Notes under the pieces: generated by a model
Database searches by the model: none
Told to the model about the DNA's origin: nothing
What the model saw: only the letters and a program-made list of their open reading frames with translations
Source of the DNA: Brevipalpus yothersi
Lineage: Eukaryota > Arthropoda > Arachnida > Trombidiformes > Tenuipalpidae
DNA: 64,000 nt
Assembly (NCBI GenBank): GCA_003956705.1
Contig: QZCP01000003.1
Span: 62,001 to 126,000, forward strand
Reading direction: 5' to 3'
Shown: piece after piece, positions 22,968 to 34,574 of the stretch
How positions within the stretch are numbered: the first letter of the stretch is position 1
Layout of the letters: each line of letters opens with the position of its first letter
Position numbers and translations under genes: made by a program

Positions 22968-25900
22968 TCAGAGGTCTGAATATTTTATTGGACTAGGTGA
23001 ACGTGATTTTTCATCATCATCAGGTATTTTGATTGATTCAAGTTCACTTAAAGCTTGACTTAATCTATCAGAATCACCATTAGATGATCTATCCGAATTT
23101 TTATCCGATGGTGTGGATCGTTCTGATGATTTTCTTCGCTCACGACGTTCCCTTAAACTTTGTCCAATATTGTTTGGTTTCAATTCGAAGCCAACTTGCT
23201 TACCAGCCTCATGTTTTGGTGCTGGATCAACGTGAGGCTGGCCAATTGGTGGAGCTTGATTCATGTCGAAGCCCAATTGAGCTCCAAGACTAACTTTTGC
23301 TTTCTCAAATGATTCACTGAGACGTTCCTGGATGACATTGATACACATTGATGTGAGAGCAAGACCGAAGAGAAGATATACAGATGATGCAATCATTGAA
23401 ACAGATGATTTTGGCACATAATCACCAAAACCAATAGTACTCATGGAAATGTACACAAAGTAGAAAGATTCGAAAAGCCTCCAATTATCGGTATGAGTGA
23501 AAATGAATGAACCGATCAGTATGTAAAGGACCAATATGAACAATGCTAAACTAACAGGTAAATTGAATTCATCGTCAACGGCAAATGGTGCCGGTGTTTC
23601 CGGTGTTATTGGACTTCCCGGTCGAGATTCAACGTATGCTGTCATCGGTGGTGTTGGATTGGTCGATATGATGACAGTTGGAGGTGGTGGACCAGGAAAG
23701 ATGGGACCTTTCTTTTCACTAGCGAATATAGCAGGAGTCTTATAAATTTTTGTTGGCTGATTTTTTGGTGGATCCTTGACCTCAGTCGACTGATCCACTG
23801 GCTCTACTGGCTTACTATTAGCAAATGGCAGTTCAATGTTGAGCGTGGTTGATTTAAATGTCGGATTAGTATTAGTATTATTATTATTGTTATTATTCTT
23901 ATCACCATCAGGATTGAGTTTTTCCTTATCATCACCAGATCCATTACGTTTACCCATCAATGGAACATGGGAAAGTCTTCTTATGGTACTCATAACATTG
24001 GTTACATACTGTTTAGAATAAAAGATCAACTTTACGTTCGAATATCAACGATATCAGTCAACAGAAATGCTAAGCTTACCTGTGTTGGAGCTACTCGACG
24101 TGAAGCACTTTTAACTTTTCGAAATCCATGAGCATATAAAAATCTTCTGATGGCTAAGAATGTAGCTTTTATGGCTCGAGTGAATAACTTTCCAAGATCA
24201 GTGAGAACCATTAAAACCAAAGGAATACCGATGAAGGCATATATCATGGTGAAACCTCTACCGAGATCCGTTTTGAGAGTGACATGTCCATAACCTTAGG
24301 AAATATATTGTAAATGCATTTTCTCATTGATACACCTGTTAAGATCACTACATACCTATTGTGGTGAAAATGGTAACACAAAAGAATAGAGCATCCCAAA
24401 AAGTCCATGCTACTTGATCTATATTTCCTATTATTCCAGCGTTAAAATTTTCCAATAATTGACGCTCAAATTCGCCCATTCTGAGTTCAATTAATTTGGA
24501 AATTGCAGTTTTATTTCGTTTCATCACATGAGATTGGTACCAGAATTCTCTCTTGAAATCTTCAACCATATTGGATATTGGCTCCTAAATAAATTGTTAG
24601 TAAGAAAATAGTACAAAATTAGGACAAACGTTATTTTTTCAGAACAGATTGAATCCTTTCCGGTGTATTGTGCCAGAACAAATCATGGATTCTGCTTTCA
24701 TATGATGATCTTTTGGCGAATACATTCAACAATGCAAAATCTGATTATAATTCGGTGAACATCAACTGATGTGTGTCTAGACTCGAATGCAAATCGAATG
24801 CAAGCCAAGGATCAATTGAAATGTCAATCATGTGTATAGAGATAATAAAGCCAAATTGTAAGTGTTTATCTCAACAAACTCTATCTAGAAAAGGAATCGA
24901 TATCATTCATGCATACTGCTTACATGAGCACAAATCACATCGTTAAACTTATATACACCAGTTCCAGAGGCATCAGAAAAGTGCACTGTTCGAGGTAAAC
25001 ATAGTTGTGATACTGCCAAAAATTTAACCAAGATCCTGATGATCACTAGTATTATTAGCATTTTAGCTTCCACTCAACATATAGAACTTTCAACCAGTCA
25101 TCAAGATTAGAGAAACAGTCCTTATTTTTTTCTTGCTGGCCAACTCGGAAATGTTTACTAATTATTTCAACACTTCGTTCGTTAGTTCTAATCTGAAATT
25201 ATCTGCTATTCAGATTATTTGAGGGAAAATTTTTTGAACTCATGGTTAATTTTGGAAATAGAGAAAAAATTGACCATGACAATAGGAGTTGCTGATAAAG
25301 AACTGGCATAGATAACTGTCTCTGGCTCAGTTGTTATTTTTTTAGTATATCAGATGGCAAGGAAAAGATGAATTCTTTCTCTTCGTTGCAATTTCATTCA
25401 GGATTTCCAGATTCTTCTCCAAGCTAGATGAGAGTATCTCCTATAATCCGATGGATTCTTGAAATAACTTTGAAGATTTCGAAGTCTTCTCCATCGCTCG
25501 ATGAGTAAGAATGGGAAATCAAGTTTTTAAAATTCAACGATCATCATCAAAGAAAAATATTCAGCATCAAAAATTACTAGAGAGTTGATAGCAGAAAAAT
25601 TTTCTCGAATGGTACATTATATTGTCAATTTGAGAGAATATTGAAAGATGGATTTTTGTATAACTGATAGGGCTATTTGAGCATCACCAATGCATTTTTT
25701 GCTTAGGCACTTGATAAAATTCAAAAATTATACTCACTTTATACTTGACTTCCGCTTGTCCCTCGATCATCATGAAAATCCAAGCCCCGAAGCAACCATA
25801 TAAGAAGAGTGACATCAATAGAAGTATGTGAGAAAACCATCTTTCGGTGAAAGATTTAAAGTGATCAAAGAACCAGACTAATTTTGATTTAGTTTCTCGG

Positions 25901-25995
25901 CGCAATTGAACAAAATACATTGGATTATTAACGATTACCACCTGAGGCTGGATGGCTTTCCATATATCAAATTGGTCACTTTTTGGTGCACTCAT
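22968..25995 (-). CDS. two-pore-domain potassium channel (K2P, TWiK-like)
   Basis: Four exons (25995-25738, 24584-24356, 24294-24080, 24008-22968) give 580 aa from the first ATG (MSAPKSD). The frame stays open further upstream but has no ATG before a TGA, so an extra 5' exon is possible. Layout: M1 about 56-77; a M1-P1 loop with a possible NKT glycosylation site; pore helix and first filter TTIGYG (160-165, with the codon of its first Gly split by intron 2); M2 about 176-199; a very long cytoplasmic loop rich in Asn and Pro; M3 about 384-404; second filter STIGFGD (about 424-430); M4 about 438-460; and a Ser-rich charged tail. Two P domains in one chain define K2P leak channels, which dimerise and set resting potential. 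The 1.15-kb first intron (24585-25737) shows no other gene. Confidence 0.9.
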
Positions 25996-27526
25996 GATGA
26001 TTGGAAGAAACAATTCGATCGCAAATAATTTCACCACTTTCTCTTGTAATTTTTTCTCTCTTTCTTTCTCTTCACTAAGAAGGAAGAGCCTCGAGTCACC
26101 TCTTGGTCTTGACCCAGTTTTTGACTTTTTGACACCTCGATAACATGGGATCACTCAATCATGTTTGCAAGAGGCGATTTCATTTATGTGAAAGAGATCG
26201 AAAATTGTTCACAAAATTGAAGAAGAAAAAAGTTACACAAATAATAATACATGAGAATCAGAATCTTCGTCGTAAGTAAGGAGAAATTTTTGTTCTTTCT
26301 CAAGAGTCAAAACTTCTCGTCAAGATGAAATATATTTTTATAAATATAAGTTTGTTGCGTTCAAATGAGTTGCTCTAACCAGCTGAAATTGAGTGAGGAC
26401 TGATGATGAGTCTGTGTACAAAAATGTTTCGTGTATGTGAGTTGGTGAGATATGACTCCAGTGATGTGGATTAACAGACAAAGTAATTTGCTGGTTCATA
26501 GGAGTACGAAGTTCGGATGAGGGCCAAAAGTGAGCAAATGAGAGTGTATGTGAGCAATGATGATAATAATTTGAGAGAGAAAGAGAAGGATAAAGGAAAG
26601 AAGAAAAGATGAGCAACCTCTCATATGTACTGGATGGAGATGATTTCTAATTGAAGAAATAGGGATGAACCTTTTAAATCACCTTTTTTTAACGCTTAAC
26701 GCCTTTTTCTATGAGATAAAATTTAATACTATATATATAATGAATGCTTACACAGAGCATTTACGTACGTTAATTTTGATTAATTTCATAAAATCAACAA
26801 CTTTTCCCGCCATATCTATTGAAACTCAATTATTGTTTTTTGTTAGAGATTTTTACAGTTTTTAATTGATCAATAACCCTTAGTGGTGTTCGAAATTAGA
26901 TTTTCGAGGAATCATTTTTCGTTTTGGTTTATCGTAAAAGAAATTATACCAATCTGGAGACCATTCAGAAGATCGAATCTTGTAAGGAGAAACCTTATCA
27001 GTGGGTCTATCTATCAGTGAATGATTCTGATAATGTCCCAGAAAAATCCAAGCGTTATCAGTTCGATGAAAATACAGGTGGATAAAAAAATTCATATCAT
27101 GGATCATGTAATTTCCATAAGATATTTGATTTTATCGTGCAATATTCAATGATTTTGGGTCGAGAACGTTCGCCATCTAAATGCAGAATATTCATTACTA
27201 TTCACCAATTTTTGTGTATCTTGATCATTTTATTTCATTTCATTTTGTACACCATTGTCCACGTTATACATCTGAAAAAAAGAGATGCAATCAATTCATA
27301 TGCCTCATGCATCATCTACACATCTGAACATTTACGATTTGATATGTATCAAATCTAACGGTATCAACACATGAAGCCGGTCCGAAAACTTTTGGGAAAA
27401 GGAAACAACATTATGTAAAACCTTATATGTGTGTGTATACAACTACATTGTATTACCTCAAACTATAATCTCAAGACTACATGCACTCGCTTCAGAAGAA
27501 GTAGGAATTTTCATTCGGACGTATGT

Positions 27527-27548
27527 TCGAAGCAACTGAAGAGCATTT
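27527..27548 (+). repeat. 22-bp direct repeat, copy 1
   Basis: Identical to 28029-28050 (both contain GAAGCAACTGAAGAGCATTT). The flanks also share gaat/gttcga-like letters. Origin unknown. Confidence 0.8.
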
Positions 27549-28028
27549 CGTATCGTATAAGAATGGTTCTACTTGTTTTCTAACTTATAACCCACTTTTG
27601 TTGACGAAAACGTTCCTCTTATTCGCTATTTTCTGTTCGCTCTATTTCATTCTCTCTCTCTCTCTCTCTCTCTTGTTTCTATGAATCATCTCTTTCAGGT
27701 GACCAACTTTCTGTGATTCACCTGTCCTTGAAAACCAACTCTCTGTGACATACACCTTCAAGATAAGAGATTTCTGTGAATCGGACCATCAAGAAAAGAA
27801 GAGTAAAGATCATTGTAAATATAGATTAGAGGTTTATTAATAGAAGTCAATTTTTTTTTCACTTTTTTTTCGTCATACATCTTCTCTTTCTGTGCACATT
27901 TCATGGTGGTTCAAATGTTTTTTTATTCTGTTCGATGAATATAGAATTAACCAAAACTAGTAGAAAGGCTTGGTTACACCAAACCTAGATAGGCAAAACT
28001 CGACAAAATTTCGTTAAGAACCGAATGC

Positions 28029-28050
28029 TCGAAGCAACTGAAGAGCATTT
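28029..28050 (+). repeat. 22-bp direct repeat, copy 2
   Basis: Second copy of the word at 27527-27548, about 500 bp downstream and 536 bp before the ubinuclein ATG. Confidence 0.8.
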
Positions 28051-28585
28051 GGTGCTAATAAAAGGGTGAATACCACCACACCAGATCATCTCTCCACAGT
28101 GATTCCATACTGAGCATAAAATTTTTTCCAAACTTGAATATGGTCAAGTTGGCTCATATCATAATCACATTAATCTGATGATTTTTGTATTTATACATGT
28201 GTTAGATCTAAACTTTAAATTCGAATCAAAAAAGTTTAGATTCGAATCTTCAGATCTAAAGTTATTCAAAGTATTTGCGCCATCTTTTGCTTCACACACA
28301 CTTGAGCCGCATGTGTATGTGAAGAGCATTTGTTTTGGGCAAAAAGATTGAAGATTAAAATCAACAGAATAGGTTGATGTTGATACAATTGGATTGATTT
28401 TCTCTCTCTCTCTCTCTCTTTTCTGTCAAAATGATCTGATTATAAGTAATGATTTAAATTATTTTTCGACTGTGTGTGCAGTGTTTTACTTGATAGATAT
28501 CATTGTATCACTGTTGATTTGAATAAGTTCAGTTAACATCAACAACAATAACAACAATCCGAGAATCAATAGTAACATCATCATC

Positions 28586-30646
28586 ATGATGTCAAAACGA
28601 ATTACTCCGTCAATTGTTGCTACAAAGCATAGTAAAATGGATTTATTTGGAAGTAAAAAGGATAAGAAGAAAGATAAAGATAAAGATAAAAGAACTCATC
28701 GATTGGAAATTAAATTATTTAATGTTAACAAAGATTCATTTCCAGAATATAGTTATCAAAGGCTTTTAAATGAGAAACTATTGACTGGTACAACCGATGG
28801 TGTGGATAAATCAACACCACAGTATATTGATTTTATTGATAAAGGTAAAGGGTATGATGAAACGGATTCATTTATTGATAATAGTGAGGCATATGATGAA
28901 TTGATACCATCATCATTGACCACCGAATGTGGTGGATTTTATATAAACACTGGACCACTTGAATTTAAAGATGCAATGCCTCCACCAATGAATCCAATGT
29001 CTACTCGACCAGAGACTTCTCCTAGCTCTCATCAACAGCAGCAACAATCACAACCACCACCAACGCAACAACAATCTTCCTCATCAACAAAAAAAGATGG
29101 CGATATAAAGTCATCTAAATCGCATAAATCTTCTTCCTCCTCAACAACCTCACATCCCACCTCATCTTCAAATCGAAAACAAAATCAACGTGATCATAAT
29201 CATCAGCAACAGCAACAGCAACAAATTTTGGAACATAATGTGGAGAAGAAAAGTAAATCATCGTCAAAAGCAAATCATGCAGCATCACAAAAGAATGTTC
29301 AATCTCAACAGCAGCCACAAAGGCCTTCTCCATCTCCATCTCAATCCAGTTCGCCTCCGAAAACCGTTAACACTCATAATTCTCACAATACCTCTTCTTC
29401 TTATCAACAACAACATTCACAGCAACAGCAACAGCAACATCAGCATCAACAAATTTCAAATAAATTAGATCCTCAATCTTCATCGTTCGCCAATCATACA
29501 TCGGTAGTGCAAAATAATTCATCAACATCTTCGGCAGCCAAACATTTGGTCACATCATCAGCTCGTCTTTTAACATCTGATCCTAAGGCTACATTCGATT
29601 ATATGCGTGTCCCTCGTACTGGTGAAATGTTGTTGGCGGAGAAAATACATGAACTTGTGAGAGCTGATTCAAGAGATCGATCTTCGGGTCATAATAAGAA
29701 GAAAACAACTGAAGAAGCATCCTTAAGTGCCTCAACTACTGCCATGGACTTAAGTTTACCAAGTCTCGTAAGACAGACTCATGGTAAACGGGTCTCCTCG
29801 AAAGATGTTCCGGATGGAAAATTAACAGATAAATCTGGCCGAAATCAACTTTTACGTGAGTTGAGATTTCTGAACAACTCCATTATCCTGAAGAACTTTA
29901 CTATCTATTCACTAGATTATGTTATACATGAATTTACATTCTCAACTTTATCTTATCATCAATTTATATTCTTATTTCTCTTTTCTCTTCCTCCCCTAGG
30001 TGATAATCAACCAGAAAAAGAGCCAATTAAGAATTCTCAGGGTCAACGACCTCCCTCACAATTTATTTCTACAAACATGGTGAGTCATCTTGATATGAAT
30101 AATAGTCTAAGTCTGTCGAAAAGAGCTGATCATCACTCCTAAGACTCTGAGAATATCAATCAGTACTAATTAAAATTTTTTCCTCACCAACAGGAGACTA
30201 ACCGGCCATCATTATCCATGCCCGCCCATCAACATTCGATGCAACAAAATTTATCTCAATCGAGTGCACATCAAATGCATCATTATCAATCTCCAAGTTT
30301 GATTAAAACACCACTTCCACATAAGTCAAATTTTCAAGATCCCCAGTCTACTCACCCTCTACATCCCAAGAAAGCTGCACTCAGTAAGGCCTCTGCTCAA
30401 CAGAGGCCACAAAAAAGAACGAAAAAAAGTTTACCTGACCAAAGTTCTGGGCAAAATTCTTTGCCTCAGTCCTTAAGCTCACCTAGTGTTTCTCTTACTC
30501 AACAACTTTATAGCCAACAATTGCTCAATTGTTTCCCCATGGGATCACTGGGGTTATTACAGGCTCCTCAAGCAGCTTCTAGAGAAATGCCGTACAATAC
30601 AGCAGGGTGGAAACCCTATGCCAACAATCCTGGAGGTCGACGATAA
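28586..30646 (+). CDS. ubinuclein / yemanuclein (HIRA complex subunit)
   Basis: Three exons (28586-29855, 30000-30079, 30194-30646; phases 1 and 0) give 600 aa. Intron 1 is a multiple of three and happens to be open, so the frame also reads through it. That reading is rejected because of the good GTGAGT donor and the pyrimidine-rich CCTAG acceptor. N-terminal conserved region: THRLEIKLFNVN..FPEYSYQRLL (about 37-62), resembling the HIRA-binding segment. Hpc2-related domain: GYDETDSFIDNSEAYDE then LTTECGGFYINTG (about 89-123), the hallmark of ubinucleins. The rest is Gln/Ser/His/Pro-rich with many Lys. Ubinuclein joins HIRA and CABIN1 to deposit histone H3.3 independently of replication. The protein is about half the length of the vertebrate proteins, and I see no clear middle conserved domain. 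Assignment is from the two N-terminal domains. Confidence 0.88.
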
Positions 30647-31153
30647 CATTTAGAGAGAATTTTTTCTCCCAATCCGGTGTATTCATTTTTTTGAATAGGC
30701 GGTCGATGAATTTTACTATGATAATCGTGGATTCAATACTAATTATATTCCAATTCAGCATAATTGAATATTTTTTGGCCAATCCTCTCAAGATTATTGG
30801 TCAAATTGTAATGTATACATGTAAAATATGATGTTCAAAATAATGGGAAATCAAATATCATGAACTCAAAGGAGTTCTTTCTTACAAATTTCTCTGAAAT
30901 TTTTCTATACAATTCTCATTTTTATCTTCTGATTCGGTTGAGAAGATTCTCAAAATATGCTCAAAACAATGTCAGATTATCGCTGTTCTCTAGATCCTAA
31001 CAAAACGTTCTCTCTCAACGATATTATCTCGAGAATCAAGCTTACAAGGTAAAACATTTCTCCAATTTTTCATCTTACAGAATAAGAGGGATAATCAGTT
31101 ATAATCTCTCAGAAGTTATTCATAAAAATCTTATAGAAGAACATACAGGTATT
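30647..31153. other. convergent intergenic region
   Basis: 3' flanks of ubinuclein and the exonuclease gene. Nothing else is seen. Confidence 0.5.
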
Positions 31154-31972
31154 TTAATCCACTCTTGAAGGGTCTAAAACGTTAGTTATCTCAAAATTAT
31201 AGCCATCTTTCGCCATACGTCTGACAATATTGGAGATACAAACACAATCATCATAACCACAATGAAGTCTTCCCTCATTCACAATACCATAATGATCAGC
31301 CATATCTGTCATGTGTTTGGGCCATCTTTTGTTCACCTTAGAGAATGCAGCCTTCAAATTGATCCATCTAGTCATATATTCTGGAATATCAACATTAGCT
31401 AATTTACATTGTAGTGGCAACATCCGCTGTAAATCCCAATTTCCACAGGTAACAAATGCAAAATTATTATCATCCCCAGATTTGGAGAGTGAAGAATCTT
31501 TACCACCGAAACCAGACTTAATCCATTCATCAAAATCTGATAATACTTGATTAAATTCATTAGCGGCATCAACTTGATCTTGAATGATACCAGTCAAACG
31601 AATACAAAATGGTGTCAATTGAGGATTAATTTTTGGTTTCACATACTGATGGAAACTTGAAATAAGATCCATTTCGGGTGATTTAAGACATAGAACCGGA
31701 AACTCGATAATTTCATTTGGTTTAAGTTGCTCCGGTGAATCACATGTAGCCTCAAAATCCAGAACAAGTAAATAGTCGAATTTTTTATCTTTTCCCGGTC
31801 CACTTTGAGTGGATGTTGAATCACCGGTAAAAGAAGAGAACCATCGATGAAAATTGTTCATTTTTAATAAAAATAAATGTGGAGAAGAAGAATTGGGACA
31901 ATTAAATCGAGTTGCACTTTTAACGCAAACTGAACAACATGATTTGACGAGATGAGAAAAAATAATACTCAT
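31154..31972 (-). CDS. ERI1/ERI3-type 3'-5' exoribonuclease (DEDDh)
   Basis: A single exon of 272 aa with its ATG at 31972. Exonuclease motifs: ExoI LVLDFEATCD (D72, E74), ExoII around GNWDLQRML (D180), and ExoIII LHCGYDDC with the catalytic His (H237) and Asp (D241). EIIEFPVLCL, YVKP, LTPFCIRLTGI and HMTDMADHYGI are typical of the ERI1 family (ERI3/Snipper-like). There is no SAP domain before the nuclease, so it is more like ERI3 or Snipper than ERI1 itself. The N-terminal 45 residues or so are Ser/Cys/Arg-rich with few acidic residues and might be a mitochondrial presequence. Alternatively translation may start at the internal Met (MNNFHRW). The expected role is trimming of structured RNA 3' ends. 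Confidence 0.88.
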   Translation of the reverse strand: MSIIFSHLVKSCCSVCVKSATRFNCPNSSSPHLFLLKMNNFHRWFSSFTGDSTSTQSGPGKDKKFDYLLVLDFEATCDSPEQLKPNEIIEFPVLCLKSPEMDLISSFHQYVKPKINPQLTPFCIRLTGIIQDQVDAANEFNQVLSDFDEWIKSGFGGKDSSLSKSGDDNNFAFVTCGNWDLQRMLPLQCKLANVDIPEYMTRWINLKAAFSKVNKRWPKHMTDMADHYGIVNEGRLHCGYDDCVCISNIVRRMAKDGYNFEITNVLDPSRVD

Positions 31973-32945
31973 AATATAAAAGTAATCTCTAGACGCACAC
32001 TCAACTTAAGAAATCTTGAGAAATTTAATCTGATCAATATCTATCGGATTGCAAATATACCAACCAAAGACAAGCTCTGATTAAGAGTACAAACCTCAAA
32101 ATTCTGGATAATTGAATGCATTTAAATGTTTCGACTTTAAAAGCATGCTGTCAATATTTATAAACACAAAATGTTTCGAATATCATCATGAACCGGCGGT
32201 GAGTTTAAATGTTCAACGTTTTAGGGGATCAGTCATGAGTAATGATTGAATTAATTGAATTTTTTCACATTGGATATTAATTCACAAATTTCCCGATGTC
32301 TGTTTTTGATGACATTTATTGGAGGAGGAATTTTTTCTGAGAAAATATGCTTTTCTTCATCTTTTCAAGAACATGAGCAGCTTGATCACAGATTCGATTG
32401 TCAGTTGGCTTCGATTGATTCAGTGTGAAGTCAGGAGTGATTGTTGGCTGAAATTGAGAGCTGAAAGGAGAATAATCTTCTATTATTAGATCCAGTAGCA
32501 AGTTTTTTGAGTTAATTGTGTGAAAATCGAATGGAATGCATCAATCGATAGATTTGTGAGGATTTATGGCAAAGAATTTTAGTCAATCGGCCCAAATTTT
32601 GATCATGACCAGTATATTAATCAAATCTATTCAAAAAAAGGAAAAAAATAGATAGAAGTTGGAATCTATTCCGATCATCCAGGTTTGATAAATATTTATC
32701 GAATCACTTCTGATCAAAAATATCGCGAAACTTCATTAAAAGCTTAATGGGATGGGGAATGCTCAATCGAATCTCAGTTAATCAATAAAATTCATTAGAA
32801 ATCGTAGAAATTCATTGTCTCCACCTACTGTAGAAGCAGTTAAAAATCATCAAAAAATGAAATCTGATACTTCAAGTAAGCAAAAACACGTCTAACCGAT
32901 AAAAGTAGAAAATTAGCTGGTGAAAATGTTTATCTGGATGATAAA
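31973..32945. other. intergenic DNA between exonuclease and astacin-like gene
   Basis: A 973-bp divergent region with no recognisable gene or repeat. Confidence 0.5.
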
Positions 32946-33971
32946 ATGGAGTCTAGTTCTGTATTCTACATCTTTTTGCTTATCCCAGTCGTGCTCTCGG
33001 AGAATACTAGTGAAAAAAGCTCCAGTGTTCCCCATACTTCGAAATCATCAAAGATAAATGCCCGTGAATCGTTGGAACCCTCTAAAATAACACCTCGTGA
33101 ATCATTGGAATCATCTAAAGTGACCCCCCGAGAAGCATTGGAACACACAGGCACAGTAAGCCATCATGAAACAGTAGAATTAAGGTACACTGAAGAGCCA
33201 GCAGAAAATGATGTTGATTCTGATTGGGTGGATCAACGCTCATCAGGCCACGGACCCAATTCATTATCTCTAGAAGATTTTAAAAATGCTCAAGTGGTCC
33301 ATGAGGAACATGGTCACATGCCATCTAATCCTAACAATCCATCGAGCACTTGTACCATCACTTATGATGTCAAAATTTTCAAAATGAGAGGAGCTCAATG
33401 GGAAAATGATCATCTATACTGGACCAACAATCGTATTCCTTACCAAATGTCGGGGAATTTTTCAACCAAAGACCGTGCCATACTGGCAAAAGCAATTCAT
33501 AGATTTGAGAATTCAAGTTGCCTCAAATTTCCGCCGAAAACTCGTGATGATACTCATTATTTCACAATTGTTCATGGTGATGAGTGTCGAGTGAAAAGAC
33601 GTACTCGTAATGAATCTCGAGTAATTTTTATGAATGAAAAGTGTTTATCACCTCGTACGGTAACCCACGTTGTTATGCATCTTCTTGGCTTTTCCCATGA
33701 ACACACTCGATCTGATCGGGATAAGTACATAGATATAAATTGGAACAATATCGCTCCAGCCATGAAGCCATACTTCAATGTGGTGAAAAATAATCTTCTT
33801 GGTGAGCCATATGATTATGATAGTATTATGCATGTTGCTGAAAATTATCATGCATCAAATCCTGATCAACCAACGATTATTCCTAAAAAAGAAGGAGTTA
33901 CGATTGGAAAAACCAATAAATTGAGTTCTGGAGATGCAGCAAAAATAAAAAAACTATTCAGATGTTCTTAA
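32946..33971 (+). CDS. secreted astacin-like protein, probably a catalytically dead pseudoprotease
   Basis: A single exon of 341 aa with its ATG at 32946. The signal peptide is about 1-18 (FYIFLLIPVVLS). A Ser-rich pro-region follows with about three imperfect repeats of the ESLE-SK-TPR type (about 40-66). The astacin (M12A) domain runs from about RIPYQMSG (163) to the end, with the four framework Cys at C192, C214, C233 and C340. The zinc signature normally reads HExxHxxGxxHE. Here it is HVVMHLLGFSHE (241-252), so the three His ligands are kept but the catalytic Glu is Val242. The Met-turn reads DSIMHV, with Val297 where astacins have the zinc-binding Tyr. EHTRSDRDKYI downstream of the signature is normal. 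Two separate active-site losses in an otherwise open, well-folded domain suggest a retained non-enzymatic function, such as binding or inhibition. An AATAAA lies at 34130-34135, 159 nt past the stop. Confidence 0.9.
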   Translation: MESSSVFYIFLLIPVVLSENTSEKSSSVPHTSKSSKINARESLEPSKITPRESLESSKVTPREALEHTGTVSHHETVELRYTEEPAENDVDSDWVDQRSSGHGPNSLSLEDFKNAQVVHEEHGHMPSNPNNPSSTCTITYDVKIFKMRGAQWENDHLYWTNNRIPYQMSGNFSTKDRAILAKAIHRFENSSCLKFPPKTRDDTHYFTIVHGDECRVKRRTRNESRVIFMNEKCLSPRTVTHVVMHLLGFSHEHTRSDRDKYIDINWNNIAPAMKPYFNVVKNNLLGEPYDYDSIMHVAENYHASNPDQPTIIPKKEGVTIGKTNKLSSGDAAKIKKLFRCS

Positions 33972-34574
33972 AATCTGATCAATTATATCCATGAATCGAT
34001 CATTTATCCTATTGCTCAACACGGAACAATTACGTCTTCCAGAATCATATTCTATAGATACTTTAGAATTTCCGGAGACTAGAAGATTTTTCTACCCTAG
34101 ATGCTAATAAGATCAAAATAATTTCCCAAAATAAAGTAGGTCTCATCTTTCAACTGGCTTGATTCTTAAGTACTTGTATTTTTATCACCTCTCACGCAAT
34201 GATTCTAATCTGGTGATCTTCGGTCATTCTTTTCATATCAACCAGATTGATTGTTTATGAGAATCCCATCATTTTTTCCAAAAAATACCCAGTTCTATGC
34301 TTATAAGAATATAAGTCCCTCTCTTAAGCTCAACCTTTCTTTTTTAGTAACTAATGAATATAAAATCACTGAATTTAATTGTTGAGAACGATAGTTTTAA
34401 AGTTTAATTTCCACTTGAAAACACGAAAAACTAACTGTCAATTAAGTTTTTGATTTTTATGGAGTTGTTTATTGTATTGAAGATCATGAGAGTAATTCGC
34501 TTATTTTCATTCTTTCCGACACACTCACACATTCACACAATATTTCTGTAATCATGAAACAATCGCTATGATAA
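33972..34574. other. convergent intergenic region
   Basis: 3' flanks of the astacin-like and spermidine synthase genes. Candidate poly(A) signals are AATAAA at 34130-34135 (+) and its complement at 34468-34473 (serving the minus-strand gene, about 100 nt after its stop). Confidence 0.5.

Larger units (their letters stand above)
25996..28585. other. intergenic region between K2P channel and ubinuclein
   Basis: A 2.6-kb divergent region. Short (CT)n tracts lie at 27651-27672 and 28401-28419. A 22-bp exact direct repeat is found at 27527-27548 and 28029-28050. No coding sequence is supported. Confidence 0.5.

Noticed and set aside
29856..29999. Ubinuclein frame read through intron 1
   Set aside because: The insert is hydrophobic and AT-rich, and is bounded by a strong GTGAGT donor and a pyrimidine-rich CCTAG acceptor. 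It is open only because the intron length is a multiple of three.
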